DNA from: Guyanagaster necrorhizus
Lineage: Eukaryota > Basidiomycota > Agaricomycetes > Agaricales > Physalacriaceae
Direction: 5' to 3'
DNA: 27,981 bases
NCBI RefSeq assembly: GCF_019112545.1
Contig: NW_025064881.1
Span: 227,223 to 255,203, forward strand
Below are positions 12,092-22,928 of the stretch, in pieces. The position numbers were made by a program, and so were the translations under genes. How positions within the stretch are numbered: position 1 is the first letter of the stretch; every line of letters starts with the position of its first letter. The notes below the pieces were generated by a model. That model was not told the DNA's origin, did not search any database, and saw only the letters and a program-made list of their open reading frames with translations.

Positions 12092-15000
12092 ATGGAATTT
12101 CCCACTCAGCGACGACCGCCACGCTCAGCTCGTCCTGGCCAACACAGCTCGCAGGAGCAACCCCCGCGAAACCAGTTCTTGCCCTCAGAGGGATCTAGAG
12201 GCAACGTATCCTTTCAAAATGTAGAGCAGGGCGACCGCCATAGCGCGCTTGACCAGCAGCGTCAGCGTTCGTTGCCATCGGCATACCAGAACAACCAGTT
12301 TTCAGCGGACGTAGAGGCATTGGACAATGGTGCGGACCCAGCAAGGGTGGGAAGGAAAAAGAGCCTTGTGAGGCCTGACCGTGAAAAGATAGAGCCTGGC
12401 CACAGGCAATGGCATTACCGAAGTCATGTCGCCCAGTTGGAAGAAGAGGGCACGGGCAGACTGGGCGTTATACCCTCAAGTGAGTGTAAATTTTTTGCAA
12501 AGTCTTCCTTCTCAATAGTCTCGGATTAGCAACGGGAAACTATCCTCAGACGGACTTGCGTAGAGGAAAGTCAATTCTTGGTCGCGACGAGGATGTGCAC
12601 GAGTCAGGTCTTTCCTTGTTCAAGCGCGGCACGACGTTGCGTCGGAAGCGGCAAGTTACCTCGCCATCGCAGTCACCCATGCTCCCACAGGAAAAGCAGA
12701 GGACGGGGTGCCTGGGCGACTTTGCACCTGGCCCAAAGGGACCATGGATGGTATACTGTTACCTGTTGACATGCTGGATCCCTACTCCTCTAATGCGAGC
12801 ATGCGGTGAGTTTACTTCTACTTGCATATACATTTATTATCTCATTCAGTGATCAGGTCTGCGGAGTCCCGAACAACAGCGCGCTTGGAGGGAAAAGATG
12901 GGGCTGATTAGCATTATTATGATCCTCATGGCGGGTGTTGGATACATCACTTTCGGGTTCACCGAGTCCGTCTGCGGTACACCGGCCAATCGATACCACG
13001 GAGGTGCCATCGGAGACTCATACATCGGCAAGGGCTCCATCACCATCCACGGATATGATTACGATGTTTCCACATTCAAGCATCCCGCAGTTGGCACCTT
13101 CAATGGCGAGACGACCATTCTCGACGACTGGCCGGGCTTGGCGGGTAACGATGCGTCATTCTTGTTCCAAGTTACAAACGAGAACTGTCTCGGTATCATT
13201 ACCAAGGCATCATCGTCTAGCATCACTGGAAGCGGCGACACCCTCGACTGGTATTTCCCGTGCAACATTTTCGATCAGGACGGTTCATCGGGTGTTAACC
13301 TTACGGACTATGAGGATTCGACAAATTGTCATGCGAATTCGACCGCCCGTTCGGAATTCAAATCAATGAAGGCCCAGGGCGAGGTCTATTTCACATGGAA
13401 TGACGTTCGCAGTACAACTCGAAATCTTGCGGTTTATGAACAGTGAGCAGCATTTATATGGTATGAAGCTGTTATTGAAAAAGTGAAAAGGAATGTCCTT
13501 GATCTTAACCTTCTCAACTGGCTCAGCGGGGCCCAAGTAGATTACCCGTCAATCTTCGACGAAATGAAGACAGCCAACGGTACATACAATGGTCGGGATC
13601 TCACTATGATGTTGATGCGCACCAAGCAAGAAGATATTGGTCACTGCTTACAAGATGTCATCACCATCGGCTTTATCGATACCAACAGTATCGGTTGCGT
13701 TGCATCCGATGTCGTTTTATACCTTTCGCTCATTTTCATTGTTGGAGTGGTTGTCATTCGTTTCGGCATGGCTGTGTTGTTCCAGTGGTTCTTCTCGTGG
13801 AGACTGGGCAACTTTCCCAAGGAAACATACGACCAACGCATGCAGCGATCGCAGGAAATCGAAAACTGGACTAATGATATTTATCGGGCCGCTCCCAGCG
13901 AGTATCGACCGAACGTCAGCAAGCATGGTCTTCGGAGCAATAAGAAGGGCTTCTTGCCCAGTACTTCTCGCTTCACACCTGCTGAGAATACACTCGGTAG
14001 ACCCACGACTGCGTACGGTATGCTGGATTCCTCGTCGTCTTCGAATTACAAGAGGTCGGTTTATGCGCCGTCTGTGAAGGGCACTGGGAAAGCTCCGGCG
14101 GATTCTGCTAGTTACCGTCCGTCAAAGAGCGTGGTCTCTTTGGGCGATCGTAGCACGTTCATCGAGAGCCCGTGTCCCTTCCCTCTGCATAACGTCGTTC
14201 CCCAGCCCCCTCATGACTTTGAACCGTTCAATTTCCCTCTGGCGCATACCATATGTTTGGTCACGGCTTACTCAGAATCCGTAGAGGGTTTGCGCACGAC
14301 CCTGGATTCTTTGGCCACGACGGATTATCCGAACAGTCACAAGCTAATTTTGGTTATCGCTGATGGAATGGTCAAGGGTGATGGGAATGATAAGACAACT
14401 CCGGACATCTGTTTGTCCATGATGAAGGACCTCGTCATCGCGGCGGACGATGTTGAGCCGCACTCTTATGTCGCCATCGCTGACGGACACAAGAAGCATA
14501 ACATGGCCAAGGTGTATGCTGGGTTCTACGATTATGATGATGCTACCATCGAGAGGTCGAAGCAGCAGCGTGTCCCTATGGTCTTGGTCGCCAAGTGCGG
14601 TAATCCTCTGGAAGCCAACGAAGCCAAACCGGGTAATCGTGGAAAACGGGACAGTCAAATCGTGTTAATGGCCTTCATGCAGAAGGTGATGTTCGATGAA
14701 CGGATGACTACCTTTGAGTACGAGTTCTTTAACTCGATTTGGAGGGTAACGGGTGTCAGTCCGGATCGGTACGAACTTGTGCTTTGTGTCGACGCTGATA
14801 CGAAGGTCTTCCCGGATTCGTTGACGCGTATGGTATCTTGCATGGTGTGCGATGAGGAGATTATGGGCTTGTGTGGTGAGACTAAGATTGCGAACAAGGC
14901 TGAGACGTTTGTGACCATGATGCAAGGCATTTATTTGTTTTTTTTTAAAGTCTCTATTCCATTTTGATGGCTGATTGGGGGTTTTGTTTGTAGTATTCGA

Positions 15001-16696
15001 GTACTACATTTCTCACCATCTGACAAAGGCTTTCGAGTCGATGTTTGGTGGTGTCACTTGTTTGCCGGGTTGTTTCAGTATGTACAGGATCAAGGCTCCG
15101 AAAGGCGATTCAGGTTATTGGGTCCCGATCATGGCTAACCCGGATATCGTGGAACATTACTCGGAAAATGTCGTCGATACCCTGCACAAGAAGAATCTTC
15201 TGCTTTTGGGAGAGGATCGGTATCTTACCACGCTCATGCTCAAGACCTTCCCTAAACGTAAAAACGTGTTCTGTCCGCAGGCGGTCTGCAAGACGGTGGT
15301 CCCTGATACTTTCCGCATCCTGCTTTCACAGCGTCGACGATGGATCAACTCGACGATTCACAATCTGTTCGAGTTGGTTTTGGTACGGGATTTGTGCGGT
15401 ACATTCTGTTTCTCGATGCAGTTCGTCGTTGGTATGGAGTTGGCTGGTACCCTTGTTCTACCCGCTGCCATCGCATTCACGCTTTATCTCATTATCGTGT
15501 CCATCATCCCGGGAGGCACGAATACGACCATCCCGCTTATTCTACTCGCCATCGTGCTCGGTCTTCCTGGTGTCCTGATCGTTATCACATCCCGCAAGAT
15601 CGCGTATATCGGTTGGATGTTGGTGTACCTCCTGTCGCTCCCCGTCTGGAACGGTATTCTCCCTGCGTATGCTTTTTGGCATTTTGATGACTTCTCTTGG
15701 GGTCAGACCCGGAAAGTCGTTGGTGATAAAACGGGTGCTCATGGGGATAAAGAGGGGGAGTTTGATTCGACGCATATTGTGATGAAGAGATGGGCCGAGT
15801 TTGAGAGGGAGCGTCGATGGAAGAGTGGGACCCAGTCGAGGGACTCTACGTATGAGAGGAGGTATGCTTCATGTTTTTTTTTTTTTTTTCATCTGTAAAG
15901 GGCGGTTGCTGATTCTTTTTGCAGGACGGATAGTAATCGATACTCTATTGCTTCGAATTCGGATACCTTCCATCCATCCTCTGCGGCATACGATGGTAGC
16001 ACGGTGGAGTCTGCCGCTTTCTCCCCACGACAGCGTCATGATAGCAATGCGCTTCTCATGCTTCCTGCGCCTCTTTCTGTAAATCGTGCAACGACGTCAT
16101 CTGCTGCGTCGTCCGTTGGAGTGTCGCGGTCGAGTGAAGAGAACGTGTACTTGGACGCGGCAGGATCTGGTTCCAACCTTCGGCTTGTCCCGAGTGTACA
16201 ATCTGCCGATCAATACAGCGATTCGTACGAGTCGAGTAATAATACGTCGACGGGGGTACAGTCCAAGCGCTATTCTACACCTCCGCCAGAGCTGCGATAC
16301 GAATCACCTGTTCCTCGTCTAGCAACACAGGGTTTCCGGAGCAACACTTCATCGGTGGAAGGGCCTAGCGGAAGTGGGAGCGGGAGCAGCAATCCATTTT
16401 ATACCATGACAACGTCACCTACGTCTTACGATGAACACAACCATCTGTACTCACCAGCGGAATCGGAGGATACAGTCGGCGGCGGCGGATACCGGAGTGG
16501 TGCTGTTCGTGGCGGTGTGCGATTGACTGACAGTGGGCCTGTGCCTCCCCCTGAAGGTGTCCGTCGTGTATCGAGGCCAGCTGGTGGACGACGGTCTTCG
16601 TCTCAAGTGCCTCAGAATAGGTATTCACGAAACTCGACGGTGTTTAGTCTTCCGCCTGGTGCTGCGGCGCCTCAGCACGGTTTTGGAAACAATTAA
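12092..16696 (+). CDS. Chitin synthase, Chs3-type (division 2, probably class IV)
   Basis: This is a membrane glycosyltransferase (EC 2.4.1.16) that polymerises UDP-GlcNAc into cell-wall chitin. Six exons (12092-12479, 12530-12805, 12857-13442, 13491-14926, 14994-15861, 15925-16696) give 4326 nt, or 1441 residues. The order is: hydrophilic N terminus (1-200); two membrane segments (about 200-222 and 236-258); an extracytoplasmic region with a cytochrome-b5-like stretch ([14 protein letters not shown]); a further membrane segment (about 490-520); the catalytic core; a cluster of C-terminal membrane segments (about 1030-1130) followed by WGQTR; and a Ser-rich tail of roughly 300 residues. Catalytic motifs seen are LCVDADTK (Asp 851/853), GEDRY (969-971) and QRRRW (1008-1012). 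The [10 protein letters not shown] junction is typical of Chs3 relatives. It has no myosin head, so it is not class V/VII. The intron at 14927-14993 starts with GC, not GT; only that donor keeps the conserved frame. The Ser-rich tail after the membrane cluster looks long. Confidence 0.95.
14927..14993 (+). other. GC-AG intron in the chitin synthase gene
   Basis: A 67-nt intron begins GCATTT after ATGCAAG and ends TTTGTAG, with a CTGAT branch point about 20 nt before the acceptor. It must be phase 1 to rebuild [12 protein letters not shown]. The GT dinucleotides downstream give the wrong phase, so the GC donor is the only consistent choice. Confidence 0.75.
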
Positions 16697-17416
16697 ACGT
16701 ATTCCTTGTGGTTTACGGACGTACTTTTTTTTTGTTTTTTTCGCTCTCGTTGTGTGGACTTGATCTTGCAATGCCTTTTTTTAATGATACCTGACGTTTT
16801 TCTCTCCATCCATCTATCATCATCATCATTATCGTCGTCGTCGTCGTTGTCGTCACCCCACTCGTTTCGTAGCGTATGTGTTAATAGCTGACTGACTTTT
16901 TTTTTTTAATAAAGAGACGTTGTAGAACTCCCTCTGCGATTTATGTGAGTGCCGTGGGATTTTGAGATGGTGAGCCTGGAGGTGGTTTTGTTCTGTTTGT
17001 CTGTACGAGTGTTTGGATGGTATGGGTGACTTTGGGACGGATCGAAGCTCTGGTACTCTCTTTTTCGCTTTTGTTCTCGTCGGCAAGTGGTAGTAGATAT
17101 TATGCTAGTAGTCGGAATCCCCAAATTTTGATAGCCATTTCTGACTTTTGCTCAGGTTCAGTTGAATTTCTCCATCCTATTAATGGTCTGCAGGAATATG
17201 TGATGAATGAACTTGGAAGGATCAGAACAGGCCATGGATATATCGACGAGTAATACGCTCAATTTTTACCTAGGATACGCAAACATGTCATTCTGGAGTC
17301 GGGCTTTCATTCTGGAATCCGGACCGCAGCTGAGGCTTCCAAAGTAATCAAATGCAAACAAAGGCACGTTGTTTCCGTCTCTGCTGCTTCTCTTGTCGAG
17401 TTCCCAACAATCCACG
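16697..17416. other. Chitin synthase 3' flank and intergenic region
   Basis: This holds the probable 3' UTR of the chitin synthase (T-rich, with ATC/GTC microrepeats near 16818-16850) and then the promoter side of the WHI2-like gene. The short ORFs present have no recognisable product. Confidence 0.45.
16908..16913 (+). terminator. Probable polyadenylation signal AATAAA
   Basis: A canonical AATAAA hexamer follows a T tract, about 210 nt after the chitin synthase stop codon. It is the best candidate 3'-end processing signal for that gene. Fungal poly(A) signals are degenerate, so the assignment is tentative. Confidence 0.4.
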
Positions 17417-18738
17417 ATGGCGGCTGTATCTCTATCTTCGTCGCCAATAACGCAAGTATCGCAGACGCCTGTCGCGGCACATACCCTCCAGCCGCAACTG
17501 CTAACACGACTCTTACTGGATCTACGAGGGCGACGATTCGAGGTCGACCGGGAAACCATCATGAACCTTCCGGAATCTGTGTTGCTATGCCTGTTTCCAA
17601 ATGGACTGGTGCTGAGCCGGCAGAGCGTCGCCGTAGATGGTGGCGATGGCGAGGAAGAGGAAGAAGTGTATGCAGTAGACGTACGTCGCACGCATGCATG
17701 CATGCATGCACGCGCCCAGGGTGGCTTAATAATAATGAAATAACTGACGGACGCCCCCCTCCAGTTCGACCCGGACTGCTTCCAATACGTGCTGTCTTTC
17801 TTCAGGAATGCCTCCGAGACATTCTACGGGACGTCCAGCTCTCCCGGCCTCTTCGCTGCCCAGCAGCACCTCCAAGACCTGCCGCCCTCACCCGAATTCG
17901 GCCCGCCGCCCTCGCAGAACCCGCTCCTCTCCAAGCAGGCGATCATCGTCCTCCGGGAGGAGCTCGAGTATTTTTCTATACCGCCCAAGAACGGTAAGGC
18001 GGCGACGGACGCGAATGGGATCGCGAACCAGCCTATGGTGGATTTGAAGTTCCAGTGTGGGCAGTATTTGATGGAGAAACGGAATATTTTCACGGCGCTG
18101 CAGCGGAATGTGAACAAGGAGAATAACGTTGCGGAGCAGCACCTTATTGATATGTTGTGTATGAGGTGCGTATGTTTTGATGGAGGTGGTAGTAGGGTGG
18201 CTGAAACCGGAACTTTTTTTTTTTTTTTTTTTTTGGGTAGTGGGTTTGATAGAGAAGACGAGTGGGGGTTCCGGGCTCTCGAGCCGTCACGGTGTTGTAT
18301 ATCCTCCATAGCCCTGGTGCTCCTCAAAACGGGAATTCAACATCATCCGAATAGCGAGACGCCAGTTGATATAGATTACCATCAGATGGCGACCGCACAG
18401 AAGTTGCTGCTGTTTTGGAGAAAACCTGCTGTGTGTTTTTTATTTTTTATTTTTGCTCTCTTTTGGGTTGGTTGGGCTGACTTGGGTTGTAGCGCAAATG
18501 CTGGTGGGACGGGATTGACGTGGAGTTGCCGGCACTGGGTGAAGGACAGAGCGATATAAAGCTGTGGGCTCGACGCGTCTGGACGTTGGAGCTTAGTTTG
18601 GTGAGTGATCATTCTTTTTTTTATCTTTGTTGTTTTTCCTGCCGCTGATGCTAGATAGATATAACCATATACCCTATTTCTCGGAGTTTCTTTGTATCTA
18701 GCATGGACAACGCTATCGTATACCGCAGTGCATTGTAA
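17417..18738 (+). CDS. WHI2-like growth/stress regulation protein (BTB/KCTD-like)
   Basis: The product resembles fungal Whi2, a BTB/KCTD-like protein. In yeast, Whi2 works with the Psr phosphatases in the general stress response and in restraining TORC1/Ras signalling; a role here is inferred from family resemblance. Exons 17417-17680, 17765-18165, 18241-18430 and 18493-18600 are well supported; a last exon 18655-18738 is tentative. Total 348 residues. Near the N terminus is a T1/BTB-like stretch containing RGRRFEVDRETIMNLPESVL. Exon 2 adds FDPDCFQYVLSFFRN and ETFYG, and later exons give KCWWDG and LWARRVWTLELSL. The start MAAVS (17417) has a good context; an in-frame ATG at 17369 is the alternative. 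The first intron holds a CATG tandem repeat, and the second a 21-nt T tract. The C terminus is unsure, because coding-like fragments in other frames follow the assigned stop. Confidence 0.78.
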
Positions 18739-19767
18739 TGACCATAACGAGTGGCGTCGGGAAATGGAAGACATGAGTATCGATTGGCGCTGAAGATTTC
18801 GGATCGTTGTGATTCGCAGAAGGTGTGGTTTGATGATGATCTGGATGGATGGTCACCGGGTTCTGATGACTACCGTTTCTTTGTAGATTTTTTTTTACCT
18901 CGCCGGCCGGAAGATTTTACTCAAAAAGTTTTGTTTTGCTAGGGAAGGGCGAGATGCCCCTGAGCTCTTTACTGATGATCTCTTTGCTGCGAGGGCGGAG
19001 GTAAGGTATCGGGCATGGTACGCGTGTGCGTCGTCCAAGGCACATGAAATCCCTGAGATGTAGTCGGGTGGACCAGAGCTATTCTTTTTTAGATGAAGCT
19101 CGAATCTAGCAGCTTATCTCGCCAAAGTCTCGAGGGCCCTGATGTTTTTTTTTTTTTCACAGCCATGGCTTTCTGTCCCCGTGAGTGAAGTAAAAAACGA
19201 AGCGAGAAAATAATCAAGAGTTAGCACATGCGCTCGAATCATGACTCATAAGTTGCCGAATCATAGCCGAAATCTTTCAGTCCTTTTTCATTCTCGCAAG
19301 ATAGGCCTGCAAATTGGGCCGACCTATCGCTTTGGAGATTTCTGCTGCATAGAGTAACATTGCTACTGTCATCAACCCTCCTCAAGGTGCGTCCTTGTCG
19401 CATCATTTAGCCCCGACAGCCTTTTCATTTGTTGCTTATTTCGGTCCTGATGCTATTATTATGGGTCCGTAAAGCGCCTCCTCCTATCACGTCGACAGGC
19501 CATTAACGCTTTTCTTGGGAGAAAAGTGCTTTATTATTAATCTCGCTCGCTCGGGACTGGGCTTTTCCGTCTACGGACCAGCCGCAGCAATTTCTCTCGG
19601 GGTCGCGGGGGGTATGTATGTATGATGTTTAGCGCTGTTGGATGGATGACCTGCTAACTTTGTTGTCAGTTCGGTCCCAAAACTTGCCGACGACATGGGA
19701 GTCTCTCTATCTTTACACCCACCTTGATGAAGTTTTATAATTTTTCAAGTTAAGGTTCTGGAATTTG
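18739..19767. other. Intergenic with coding-like fragments after the WHI2-like gene
   Basis: No complete gene is supported. Close after the assigned stop, three protein-like fragments appear in different frames: NEWRREMEDMSIDWR (18746-18790), LKISDRCDSQKVWFDDDLDG (about 18790-18850) and GRDAPELFTDDLFAARAEVR (about 18946-19005). The last is preceded by an intron-like end (GCTAG) and its coding run meets GTAAGG. They may be true C-terminal exons of the WHI2-like gene, a frameshifted end, or a small decayed neighbour. From about 19050 to 19767 I see only T tracts and no coding signal. Confidence 0.4.
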
Positions 19768-19931
19768 TTATGCGCCGAAGTCTGTCTGGTGAGTTTTGGC
19801 CTCCGCATTGCACCTGATTTGAGCCCACTGTACATAGGAGAGATTTTCTTACCGCTGACTGCGTAACCCGGAATGACGCCCATTTCCGCTCCACCATGCT
19901 TACGAGCGCGAGGTCCTGGGAAAGCCGGCAT
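19768..19931 (-). CDS. Very small hypothetical ORF (candidate microprotein)
   Basis: On the minus strand an ATG at 19931 opens MPAFPGPRARKHGGAEMGVI and continues to a clear GTAAGA donor at 19852. A 71-nt intron with a CTCAC branch point near a CAGACAG acceptor would give a second exon (19781-19768) encoding DFGA and a stop, 30 residues in total. An alternative acceptor (TGCGGAG) would give a longer, basic C terminus, and reading without splicing gives about 72 residues. No family is recognised. The good splice signals favour a real transcript, but coding is uncertain. It is divergent from the next plus-strand gene. Confidence 0.28.
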
Positions 19932-20439
19932 TTTGTGTCCTTTTTTTTGGGTACCTGAGCGCTGGGGAATGGTCAAAAAGGTACTACTAAATGCCCTTGA
20001 CAACGATTGTGTTTCTGCTACATCCGATATGAAACATGTATGTACTTTGCGGAGGCAACGCGACAAGAATAACAGAAATGGCAACCTCCGGGGGTGGGGG
20101 GGAGGGAGTGATGGGAACGGATGTGGGATGACGGCATGAATGATTGAGCGATCCATTGTGATACATTTTGTCTTAAAACTCCGCTCGTCCCCCTCTTCTT
20201 TCTTCTTCATCCAGCGATATTAGATTACGGATTTCCGTTGTTCATATTTATTGCGCTCTCACATTCTTTCACTCTTACCACGACTACGACCGTCACCACC
20301 CTGGTGACTCTTCCTAACAAGACTTTGGCTTGACTTGGACATATCGGGTGGCCTTAGGGTATTGGGCTGGCTGACTGGCTGGCTGGCTATGAGCAGGAGT
20401 ATTTAGTCGGGGTCTTTGTCTATTCACTGCGCGCTAGGC
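19932..20439. other. Intergenic, divergent promoter region
   Basis: About 500 nt between the small minus-strand candidate and the plus-strand multi-exon gene. It contains a G-rich run near 20093-20105 and a tandem CTGG repeat near 20369-20387, but no recognisable gene. Confidence 0.4.
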
Positions 20440-22928
20440 ATGTCTTCACCACCACCACCACCACCACCACCACCACCTCTTACACCGGCACTTCCTGAAA
20501 TCGTCGTCGAGGCTGGTTCTCCTCCACACGATGGCCCCAACGCCGACGTCGATGGCTCACCCAAGTCGTCCTCCAGCGCACTCTCCTCATCCGACGAGGG
20601 CACCCTGTACGACAAGCACCGACACAAGCTCTCAAAGTACCACGACCACGATTTCCTGCGGGGCCTGGCGGAGTGCGGGAGCGGGAGCGGGAGCGAAAAT
20701 GGGGGCAGCGGGCGCTTCAAGGTCGTCGCTGGAGACGAAGCAGCGAGTATCGTTCGAAGTTATGCTGGGTAAGTCCATCCACAAAACCATGCCTCCTCCC
20801 CCTCTGACTTTGTTTACCTAATCCTTCCCCTCCCCCCTCTCACCTGCAGGAGCACAGTCGATGTGCGAGCAGCGCAGTTGCCCAATCTCAATCCGGTCGT
20901 GTTCGCGTTCTCGACGTATACAGCTGGCGGCCGGAAAGTTGTTGATTATTACAAGACGTGGAAGGGGATCGTGAGTAGTCGTCGCGTCTTGGTCCGTTTT
21001 TCGTATTGTCGGGGGCTGATTTCGCTATTTAGCCCAAGGCGCATCGTCAGAAAGGTATGCATGGCCCACAGTTAATGGAATGGGGCCCGAGTTTCTCTGA
21101 TCCTCTGATTATCGGTCAGGCCAACGGAAGACCGACTTTTTGGACTCCGAGTTCAAGAGGGTCGTTAAGAATCTCGACAAGGAGTACAAGCGTCTGTCGT
21201 GCGTGTTTCTTTTGTCGAACACATTAAAATAATAATGCTCACTCTCACGAACGTGGCCCTCCCCCGTACCAGTACCGCAGGCTCGCCATCTGCTTCCCCG
21301 CAACAGCTTGGGATCAACAAGCCCCTCCCGAATTCTCCCCCTCCTCTCATGCGCCAATCATCATCATCAATATCTGCCAATGTCAAACAAGCCCCCCAAT
21401 CGCCAACACCTACCACCGCAATGAAACCGTTACCGAAACCGCCAGCACTCAAACTAGTAGATGAGCCCCCACCTTCTGGTGGCCCTCTGACGGCGAGACC
21501 GAGTAAGTCCATGCGTTACTGTCGATCGCTTCCTTTCCTTTTCCTTTCCTTTCTTTTCCAGCCCTGACGGCTCTTATTAGACATTCCTCTTGTAGTTTCT
21601 GATAGTGTCGTATCGCTACCTTTCCTTGGACCAATTAACGGCTTAACCGTCCACGACCCGTGTAAGTCCGTCGGTCATCAGCCGTGATTGGCTTCTCCCG
21701 CTGACAGAAGACCAAATTGAATACAGTGCCACTGAGACTCGTGAACCCGGATCTGTACGTACTCTACTGTTTGGGTCCGGCATCGATTGTAACCCGTGTA
21801 CACACCACAGGAAATCACCGACTGGTATGTCCAACTAATGTCCTTTCGGCGCCTCTCTGGTTTTGGAAATTAACCTTTTCGCTAGATCTATCATCATCTT
21901 CACGTTCGGATCAAGCACAGCATGCAGGTGAGTTTGAGTTTGGGGGGGAAGAAGTTTTTTTTTTGGTCTTGCTGCTGTACTGACCGATGGGTCTTTTTTT
22001 TTTTTTTTTTTCCTTCAGGTGAATAAGAGCTCACTTTCGTTTTATTCTTTCCTCCTTATTCGTGATTGGCAGGCAAGCACCGCAGGAGCAAGCATAGGTA
22101 AGTTCAGAGGACTCATACGGGACTGTCTCACGCATCTGAACGTCGGCGTTTATCAGGATGGCTTCGGCCGATTCTAGGCACTCCAAAGGCTCCAGAACAG
22201 CTTCTGACAGTGGCTCAAGCACGCATACATCAGACGAAGGACAAGGATACGATTCTGATTCTCCAGAGATCTTAATAGTCGTTGTAGACGAGAACAACAA
22301 GGATCTTCCGACCTGGCACGGGTGCGCACCTATCAACTTTTTTTTAAAAAAATTATACATCTTGACAGAAAAACTTATACTATGCGACAGCCTCGAAACC
22401 AACACAGGATCAACGCCACAACAGCCAGCTCGAGCGCCGAGCGTGCGAAGATCACCTTGGGACGGGCCATTGGCGAACACGAATGGCGAGGTGAGGCACT
22501 ACGGAGTGCGCCCGGGCCGGTTCGAACATTCGGATGATGATGAGGAGGAGGAGGAGGAGGAAGAAGAGCCGCCGCTCGTGCCTCTCCGATATGCCCTCAG
22601 CCCCCAACCACCGCGTACGCCTCCACGTGCGATACCCCAGACCGGGTACATGTACGCGCCCAGCACGGCCTATGCCGCATCGTTGTACAGCAGCAGCCCC
22701 TACGCCGCCTCCACGGCGACTTTGACGTTCTCCCCGCCCCCTCCTCCGCCCCCCTACCCCGGCTCCGGCCCGTACCTCTCCCCCGCGTCCTCTTACCAGA
22801 ACCTCTCCTCCCCGTCGTTCTCCATCATCCAGAGCCCAGACTCGTTCCGGAGCTTCGGCGCTGCACCTTGGGTCTCGGCGGAGGAGTTCCATCGGTATTC
22901 GAATGCGGCTACGACGACTTTTCAATGA
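20440..22928 (+). CDS. Twelve-exon low-complexity protein, function unknown
   Basis: Twelve exons (20440-20768, 20850-20970, 21033-21054, 21120-21198, 21273-21502, 21581-21661, 21727-21754, 21811-21824, 21886-21927, 22073-22097, 22157-22321, 22391-22928) sum to 1674 nt, or 557 residues. Phases agree at every junction and each intron is GT-AG. The protein opens with a polyproline run (MSSPPPPP). A better-ordered part follows (about 100-185), with LNPVVFAFSTYTAGGRKVVD and KTDFLDSEFKRVVKNLDKEY, which looks helical and is the likeliest folded region. Then come Pro/Ser-rich linkers, a basic GKHRRSKHR patch, an acidic run (about 420-432), and a Tyr/Pro/Ser-rich tail ending in TTTFQ. I recognise no named domain. 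Exon 8 is only 14 nt and exons 3, 7 and 10 are under 30 nt. An upstream in-frame ATG (20416) is a possible alternative start. The gene is confident; the function is unknown. Confidence 0.75.

Noticed and set aside
20452..20476. CACCAC trinucleotide run as a possible repeat array
   Set aside because: It simply encodes the N-terminal polyproline stretch of the plus-strand gene. No CRISPR-like or satellite structure was seen anywhere in the window.
22322..22537. Alternative frame (MRQPRNQHRINATTAS...) for the last exon of the twelve-exon gene
   Set aside because: It uses an acceptor only a few bases after the likely TTGAC branch point and then hits a stop. The acceptor ending at 22390 keeps the frame through the acidic and Tyr-rich tail with no shift.
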